Shown here: positions 58,498 through 64,000 of the stretch, piece by piece
How the letters are laid out: each line of letters opens with the position of its first letter
How positions within the stretch are numbered: the first letter of the stretch is position 1
Assembly (NCBI GenBank): GCA_030682255.1
Contig: JAUXOK010000028.1
Coordinates: 124,001 to 188,000 of the forward strand
Direction: 5' to 3'
From: Bacteroidota bacterium
GTDB lineage: Bacteria > Bacteroidota > Bacteroidia > NS11-12g > UBA955
DNA: 64,000 nucleotides
The notes under the pieces: generated by a model
What the model was told of the DNA's origin: nothing
What the model saw: only the letters and a program-made list of their open reading frames with translations
Databases searched by the model: none
Position numbers and translations under genes: made by a program

Positions 58498-58564
58498 GTC
58501 AAGTATCAAAATATTTTATCAAATTTTACGTTAAATTCGCCAACACCTTTTATAAAAAAACACA

Positions 58565-59473
58565 GTGTCAATAAGAGTAGAAAACTTAAGCAAAATTTAT
58601 GGTCAGCAAAAGGCTGTAAACAACTTAACCTTTAAAGTAAACAGTGGCGAAATCGTTGGTTTTTTAGGCCCAAATGGAGCTGGAAAAACTACCACTATGA
58701 AGATATTAACTTGTTTTATTCCGCCCACTTTTGGCAAAGCTTTTATCAACGATTTGGATGTTGAAGAAAACAGCATTGAAGTAAGACGTCAAATAGGCTA
58801 TTTACCAGAACACAATCCCCTTTATATGGATATGTATGTCAAGGAATTTTTAAGTTTTGTTGCTTCCACTTATCAAATCAAACAAACGCAAAAGAGGGTT
58901 CAAGAAATGATAGAATTAACTGGACTGCAAGTTGAACAAAAAAAGAAAATTGGTCAACTGTCTAAAGGTTACAGACAAAGAGTGGGTTTGGCGCAAGCCA
59001 TGATTCACAATCCTTCGGTTTTAATTTTAGACGAACCTACAAGCGGATTAGACCCCAATCAAATCATTGAAATTAGAAATTTAATAAAAACGATTGGTAA
59101 AGACAAAACTGTGATGCTTTCTACACATATTATGCAAGAAGTAGAAGCCATGTGCAACCGTGTGATGATTATCAACAAAGGCAACATCGTAGCAGACGGA
59201 AATCCAGCAGAATTGAAACAATCTTTCAAAAAACAACTTGAATTGATGATTTCGTTTGGTACGCCTTTAACAAATGAGCAAATCAATCAATTAAATGCTT
59301 TTGGCAATGTAAAAGCGATAGATGATTTATCTTTTGTAATCAACAGCGATATGAACGAGCAAATCCTTAAAAAAGAACTTTTTAATTTTGCAGTCAATCA
59401 TCAAAACACCATCAGCGAAATGAAAGTGAATGAAAGCACCTTAGAAGATTTATTTAAAAACGTTACCCAATAA
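58565..59473 (+). CDS. gldA: Gliding motility ABC transporter ATP-binding protein
   Basis: A 302-residue ABC ATPase. Walker A is GPNGAGKTT (residues about 35-43), the signature is LSKGYRQRVGLAQAM, Walker B is LILDEPTSGLDPNQ, and the H-loop is STHIMQEVE. Together with the two following genes it forms the GldA-GldF-GldG complex required for gliding in Flavobacterium relatives. The start is GTG at 58565 (SIRVENLSKIYG). Genes 3' follow with spacing of two bases and then a seven-base overlap. Confidence 0.93.
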   Translation: MSIRVENLSKIYGQQKAVNNLTFKVNSGEIVGFLGPNGAGKTTTMKILTCFIPPTFGKAFINDLDVEENSIEVRRQIGYLPEHNPLYMDMYVKEFLSFVASTYQIKQTQKRVQEMIELTGLQVEQKKKIGQLSKGYRQRVGLAQAMIHNPSVLILDEPTSGLDPNQIIEIRNLIKTIGKDKTVMLSTHIMQEVEAMCNRVMIINKGNIVADGNPAELKQSFKKQLELMISFGTPLTNEQINQLNAFGNVKAIDDLSFVINSDMNEQILKKELFNFAVNHQNTISEMKVNESTLEDLFKNVTQ

Positions 59474-59475
59474 TC

Positions 59476-60204
59476 ATGTTTAGTATTTATTTAAAAGAAA
59501 TTAGAAGTTTGTTGAGTTCGCTCATCGCCATGATTGTTATCATCGTATTCTTGATAGCCAATGGTTTGTTTTTATGGGTTTTTAAAGACACCAATATTTT
59601 AGACAGTGGCTATGCCAATATTGAACCTCTGTTTGAATTAGCTCCTGTGATTTTTATCTTTTTAATATCCGCTTTAACCATGCGTTCTTTCAGCGAAGAA
59701 AAAAAATCTGGCACTTTTGAAACCCTCACCACCAAACCAATCAGTGATATGGGCATTATAGGCGGAAAGTTTCTAGCCGTTTTAACCATCGTATTCTTTG
59801 CCATTTTGCCTACCCTATTTTATTACATCACGATTTATAAATTGGCTGTTCCAGTTGGCAATATCGACACAGGTGCTTTGATGGGTAGTTATTTAGGTTT
59901 ATTTTTCTTGTGTGCCGGCTATGTATCCATAGGTATTTTTGCAAGTATCATAACAGACAATCAGATTGTTTCATTTATTTTAAGCATGTTTTTATGCTTT
60001 TTCATTTATATCAGTTTCGACTTTTTAGGGAACATAGCCCTATTTAAAAACAACAATTTCTTTATCGAATGGTTGGGCATCAATTACCATTACAAAAATA
60101 TCAGTAGAGGGGTTATCGATACCAGGGATGTTATTTATTTCCTGAGTTTAATTGCATTATTCATTGGTTTAACAAAAATTAAATTTAACAGCAGAAAATG
60201 GTAA
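59476..60204 (+). CDS. gldF: Gliding motility ABC transporter permease
   Basis: A 242-residue inner-membrane protein with six helices (for example FSIYLKEIRSLLSSLIAMIV and IIGGKFLAVLTIVFFAILPTLFYY). The RSFSEEKKSGTFETLTTKP loop after helix 2 is the usual coupling segment. It starts two bases after gldA and overlaps gldG. It works with GldA as permease and with GldG. Confidence 0.93.
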   Translation: MFSIYLKEIRSLLSSLIAMIVIIVFLIANGLFLWVFKDTNILDSGYANIEPLFELAPVIFIFLISALTMRSFSEEKKSGTFETLTTKPISDMGIIGGKFLAVLTIVFFAILPTLFYYITIYKLAVPVGNIDTGALMGSYLGLFFLCAGYVSIGIFASIITDNQIVSFILSMFLCFFIYISFDFLGNIALFKNNNFFIEWLGINYHYKNISRGVIDTRDVIYFLSLIALFIGLTKIKFNSRKW

Positions 60205-62015
60205 AAAAACAAAACAAACGAACCTATAAATTTCAATCGTTATTTGAATTGATTATCATCGTGGTGGTAATCATCGTATTTAATATTCTAGGTTCACAGT
60301 ATTATTCTAAATTTGATTTAACCAAAGAAAAACGTTTTACATTATCGGAAACGTCTCTTGAATTGGCTTCAAAAATTGATGATAAAATGTATTTCAAAGT
60401 TTATTTAGAAGGCGACAATCTTTCATCTAAATTTAAAAGACTACGAACAGCAACCCTTGATATTTTGAGGGAATTCAGAGATTTAAGTGGCAAGAAAATA
60501 GAATTTGAATTCGAAAATGTTTTCAAAGACCGAACAGACAAAGAAAAAGCTGAAATCATCAAGCAATTGAATGAAAGAGGTGTGATGTATTATAACGACA
60601 TCGAGATGGAAGCTGATCAACAAAAACGAAATTTGATTCTGCCTTCAGCTGAGGTGAGTTATGGCGCAGACAAAGAATATGTGGTTAATTTATTAAATAC
60701 AGAATTTGGTAAAGCCGAAGAAACCGCCATCAACAAATCCATTGAAGGTTTGGAATATGAAATTGCCAATGCCATCAGAAAATGCATCAACAAAAAACCT
60801 AAAAAAATTGCATTTTTATATGGACATGGTGAGGCAGATGAACTTCAAACAGATGATTTATTAGCATCACTGAGCGAAAACTACAGCATTGATAGACTTT
60901 TATTTAATTTAGGCGATGATAAATTTTTGAGTCAATTTGTTTATTTAACAGAACAAACTAAGAATTACGACACTTTGGGAAAATTGATTGTATTAAAAAC
61001 ACTTGAAAAGCTGAAAGAATACGATGGTGTAATAATTGCTAAACCTACAGAACCACTCCAAAATGATGAAGCGTATATTTTAGATCAATACATCATGAAT
61101 GGTGGCAAAACCGTTTGGATGGTTGACCCAGTGATGGCAGAACACGACAGCTTAAGACTTTATTCAAAAGCCTTTTTTCCAGATTATAACAACGAAAACC
61201 TTAGAACCATGTTGTTTAATTATGGCGTAAGATTAAATTCCAGTCTTTTATTGGATTTAAATTGCAACAACATAGTATTAAACGACCCTAACCGTGCCAA
61301 TCAAATGGTACCTTTTGCTTGGGTTTATTACCCCGTTTTTGCTTTCAAAGACAATCCGCATCCAATCGTTAAAAACTTGGAAGTGGTTTGGGGCAGATAC
61401 AGTGGTACATTAAAACCCATGTCAAGAAAAAATCTGAATGTTACCAATCTATTGTTAAGTAGCGATAAAACAAAACTTCAAGATGCACCAGCCTTTGTCG
61501 ACTTATCCATTGTTGCCAATAATCAAGACATTAATTACCTAAAAACCTTTAAATCAGGCACACAAGTAGCAGGTGTTTTATTGGAAGGTGAGTTTAAATC
61601 TAACTTTAAACGCCCTGATAAAATCTATGAATTTCCTGTGAAAGAATCGGTTGAAAAAAACAGCATGATAGTGATAGCAGACGGTGATATTGGCTTAAAC
61701 TATGTTAAAAAATCGACTGGTGAAGTTTATCCCTTGGGATTTGACAGAGAAACAGGCAGACAGTTTGCCAACAAGAAATTTTTAATGAACTGTTTTGATT
61801 ATTTATTTGACGAAAGTGGCCTGATAGAAATAAGAACCAAAGAAATCAACATGCGTTTGCTAAACCGAGCCAAAATAAATGCTCCCAAAACTGATGACGC
61901 ATGGCTCAAAGAAAAAACTTATTGGCAACTCTTCAACACCCTCCTACCCGTTTTGATGGTTGCATTGTTTGGTTTGCTGTATCAAGTTTATAGGAAGTAT
62001 AAGTATGCGAGATAA
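60198..62015 (+). CDS. gldG: Gliding motility ABC auxiliary protein
   Basis: A 605-residue protein with one N-terminal helix (LFELIIIVVVIIVFNILGS) and one C-terminal helix (LFNTLLPVLMVALFGLLYQVY). The large part between is the ABC-associated GldG fold (LTKEKRFTLSE, FLYGHGEADELQTDDLLASL, GGKTVWMVDPVMAE). It is thought to assist GldA-GldF in the envelope. The stop is convergent with the NACHT gene, about 180 bases away. Confidence 0.93.
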   Translation: MVKKQNKRTYKFQSLFELIIIVVVIIVFNILGSQYYSKFDLTKEKRFTLSETSLELASKIDDKMYFKVYLEGDNLSSKFKRLRTATLDILREFRDLSGKKIEFEFENVFKDRTDKEKAEIIKQLNERGVMYYNDIEMEADQQKRNLILPSAEVSYGADKEYVVNLLNTEFGKAEETAINKSIEGLEYEIANAIRKCINKKPKKIAFLYGHGEADELQTDDLLASLSENYSIDRLLFNLGDDKFLSQFVYLTEQTKNYDTLGKLIVLKTLEKLKEYDGVIIAKPTEPLQNDEAYILDQYIMNGGKTVWMVDPVMAEHDSLRLYSKAFFPDYNNENLRTMLFNYGVRLNSSLLLDLNCNNIVLNDPNRANQMVPFAWVYYPVFAFKDNPHPIVKNLEVVWGRYSGTLKPMSRKNLNVTNLLLSSDKTKLQDAPAFVDLSIVANNQDINYLKTFKSGTQVAGVLLEGEFKSNFKRPDKIYEFPVKESVEKNSMIVIADGDIGLNYVKKSTGEVYPLGFDRETGRQFANKKFLMNCFDYLFDESGLIEIRTKEINMRLLNRAKINAPKTDDAWLKEKTYWQLFNTLLPVLMVALFGLLYQVYRKYKYAR

Positions 62016-62196
62016 AGGGATTTTAGATTTTAGTTCCGATAGTTATCAAAAAGATTAAAGATTTTTTTATTTGAAACCTTTTATTAAATCTGAATTAAAA
62101 TTTACAATCCTTATATCTTCATTTAATCAATCATCTAAATGGTAATATATGTTTACACAACATACTAAGACAAAATACATATAATCATTATAAGAA

Positions 62197-64000
62197 TTAA
62201 AAAGAATTTCTATGTTTAATTAAATTTCCATTTACATCAAGTATATAAAAATCCATCATCCCATCTTCAATATTTACTTTTTTTGAAATTAAAATCTCTT
62301 TTTGGCTTTTAGGAAAGTTTTTCATTTCTATTTTTTTAATAAGTGTATTAGATATATTTAATTTTTCAAGTTTATTTAATGAATCATTGAAATTTACTTC
62401 ACTAATATCATTGCCACTAATGTCAAGTTCTATTAGTCTAGTGCAAGTAATTAAATTCTTAATAAATTGATTATCCAGACTACAATTAGCTAATTTTAAA
62501 TTCTTAACTTCATTTTGAATATCTATATCAATAAACTTCAAGGGATTATTTGATAAATCAATTGTGGTTATACTGTTGTTTTTGTTCAATTTGAACTTTT
62601 CTATATTATTATAAGAGGCATTTAAATGCTTCAATTTCAAAGAATTAATATTAAGTTCAGCTAGTTTATTGTTTGTTAAATCAATAATTTCAAAACTACT
62701 TGGAATATTTATACTAGAAATATTGTTTTTTGAAATAATTAAAGTTTTGATATTTTTAGAATTATCAATTCCATCAATATCAGTAATTGAATTTTGTGAT
62801 AAATCTAAATAGGTCAAATTTTTAAGTTCTTTCCAATTGATTTCATTTTTCTGATAATTTACTAGATTTATATTTACTAAATACAGATTAACTAATGAGC
62901 TTAAAAGACTAATTCTACCAAATTCATTTATTTTAGAATCTTGAATTTTCAGTTCGTATAAATTTTGGAAACTATTAATATCGTCTATAGTTTCAATTTT
63001 CGAATTATTTATTATTAGTTGATTAATATTTTTAAAACACCTAATAGCTCTTAAATCATATTCATTAAAGTTATTTAAAACAATCTTACTAACTTTTAAT
63101 AAATCATCTTTAGAAACAATATTCTCTAATAATATATTTCCAGTATAAATCATTACTTGTGTTTTAATTTTACCTGATGATACAAAAGGCAAAAAATTAT
63201 TAATGTAACATAATTCATCATAAAAAAACATCGTCATATCCATACCATCTTCATCGAAATATTTTTTGAAAGACCTATCTTTATAAATTTCTTTAGCTAA
63301 AAAAAATTCAAGAATAGATTTATGAGAAAATTTAAATTCACCCTCAGGATTTCTATTTAACAATGAACGTACTTTCATTTCAAACGAAGTTATATCCAAA
63401 TTATTTTTTTTTGAAATTTCTTCAAATTTAGTTTGACTGATGGTATATCCTAATTGTTTTCTATTGTCGTATATTTTTTTTGAAATTTCAGTAGAAAATT
63501 TTAGTAAATCATTTTTGTAAGTAAATTTCTTATTTGAGGAGACATTAAAGGTTTCTCTTTCTAGCCAACTATCAATTAGTGCCTCATAAATGTTAAATGA
63601 ATAATTAAAATCTTTATTTGAATCAACTATATCTTCTATAAATTCTAACAGCATTGGTCTTGCCATCAAATAGGGTGATTTTTTAATAATCTCTTTAGAT
63701 TTTCTTTTTTTCTTATGAAAATATTTTAAAAGTCCATATTTTTTATTTATGAACCTATTAACGTCTTTATTTGAGAATGGGCTTAGATATAATTTTTCAA
63801 AATTATAATAACCTTTTTTAGTTCCTAATCTTGGAATATTAGTAGCATTAGGTTCTAAATTTTCATTATTAAAGAACTGTGTCCTACAAGTTATTATTAC
63901 AAATCGAAACTCTTTAGTTAATTCAATTAATTCTGAAATTCTATTACTTGAGTTAATTATTGCTTTATTATCCTCATCAAGCGCATCTAATATTAAAATC
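62197..64000 (-). CDS. NACHT ATPase with leucine-rich repeats, partial (5' end missing)
   Basis: The reverse strand is open from the right edge to a TAA at 62197, so 600 residues of the C-terminal part are visible; any ATG seen inside is not the real start. The first residues read ILILDALDED, a NACHT Walker B, followed by the sensor VIITCRTQFF. Then come SPYLMARPMLLEF, YEALIDSWLERE and FSHKSILEFFLAKEIY, usual in NACHT winged-helix and helical parts. From about base 63,060 on, around eleven leucine-rich repeats of 20-24 residues follow (such as LTYLDLSQNSITDIDGI). The P-loop and any effector domain lie outside. Bacterial NACHT proteins are often anti-phage sensors. The gene is very AT-rich. 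Confidence 0.88.
   Translation of the reverse strand, partial: ILILDALDEDNKAIINSSNRISELIELTKEFRFVIITCRTQFFNNENLEPNATNIPRLGTKKGYYNFEKLYLSPFSNKDVNRFINKKYGLLKYFHKKKRKSKEIIKKSPYLMARPMLLEFIEDIVDSNKDFNYSFNIYEALIDSWLERETFNVSSNKKFTYKNDLLKFSTEISKKIYDNRKQLGYTISQTKFEEISKKNNLDITSFEMKVRSLLNRNPEGEFKFSHKSILEFFLAKEIYKDRSFKKYFDEDGMDMTMFFYDELCYINNFLPFVSSGKIKTQVMIYTGNILLENIVSKDDLLKVSKIVLNNFNEYDLRAIRCFKNINQLIINNSKIETIDDINSFQNLYELKIQDSKINEFGRISLLSSLVNLYLVNINLVNYQKNEINWKELKNLTYLDLSQNSITDIDGIDNSKNIKTLIISKNNISSINIPSSFEIIDLTNNKLAELNINSLKLKHLNASYNNIEKFKLNKNNSITTIDLSNNPLKFIDIDIQNEVKNLKLANCSLDNQFIKNLITCTRLIELDISGNDISEVNFNDSLNKLEKLNISNTLIKKIEMKNFPKSQKEILISKKVNIEDGMMDFYILDVNGNLIKHRNSF

Noticed and set aside
63660..63669. 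A complete 490-residue LRR protein starting at 63669
   Set aside because: The frame stays open to the right edge and carries NACHT Walker B and sensor motifs upstream, so the real start is outside the window.

Overview
The window looks like a stretch of chromosome from a low-GC member of the Bacteroidota. Several lines of evidence agree: type IX secretion (T9SS) C-terminal sorting domains, gliding-type ABC transporter genes gldA/gldF/gldG, Bacteroidota-style promoters (TTTG then TAnnTTTG), lack of obvious Shine-Dalgarno sites, LytTR regulation with a propeller-type sensor kinase, DUF5916 and lamin-tail surface proteins, and an RND pump fused to TolC. I cannot name a genus from sequence alone. 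I saw no rRNA, tRNA, insertion sequence, prophage or CRISPR array.

Left part (1-19,011) is mostly housekeeping: a T9SS-exported serine hydrolase cut by the left edge, gyrB, a tight dapB-lepB-hutH-DUF58 operon, a DUF5916 outer-surface protein, a zinc-ribbon protein and a second secreted serine hydrolase, folD-queE, two paralogous lipoproteins with a subtilase, kdsA, and two tandem DoxX-like membrane proteins.

Middle (19,012-34,425) is the most interesting accessory block. A LytTR response regulator and a propeller/Y_Y_Y/LytS-type sensor kinase lie next to three copies of a two-part operator (ACCGTTCCCTC repeated at 21 bp). The operators stand in front of a secreted-protein module: three paralogous barrel-like proteins (one with a stop codon in its signal peptide), a broken SpvB/Tc-toxin-like N-terminus, two lipoproteins, a T9SS cargo protein and two M43 (pappalysin-like) metalloproteases with T9SS tails. 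The operator-to-promoter spacing is nearly constant at all three sites, so I infer a small local regulon for secreted proteases and surface proteins, part of which is decaying.

Right part (34,830-62,015) returns to conserved functions: a Na/Pi symporter, a polysaccharide block (flippase, Wzz-like, O-antigen ligase-like), two large surface proteins, an M28 peptidase, acpP-fabF-rnc, a heavy-metal RND efflux operon with the pump fused to its TolC partner, an FAD oxidoreductase, a glycosyltransferase-39-like membrane protein, and gldA-gldF-gldG. At the right edge an incomplete NACHT ATPase with about eleven leucine-rich repeats (62,197 to the edge) resembles bacterial NLR-like immune proteins.

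A recurring detail is that several -7 boxes (TAnnTTTG) lie only 4-12 nt from the start codon, which predicts leaderless or nearly leaderless mRNAs.
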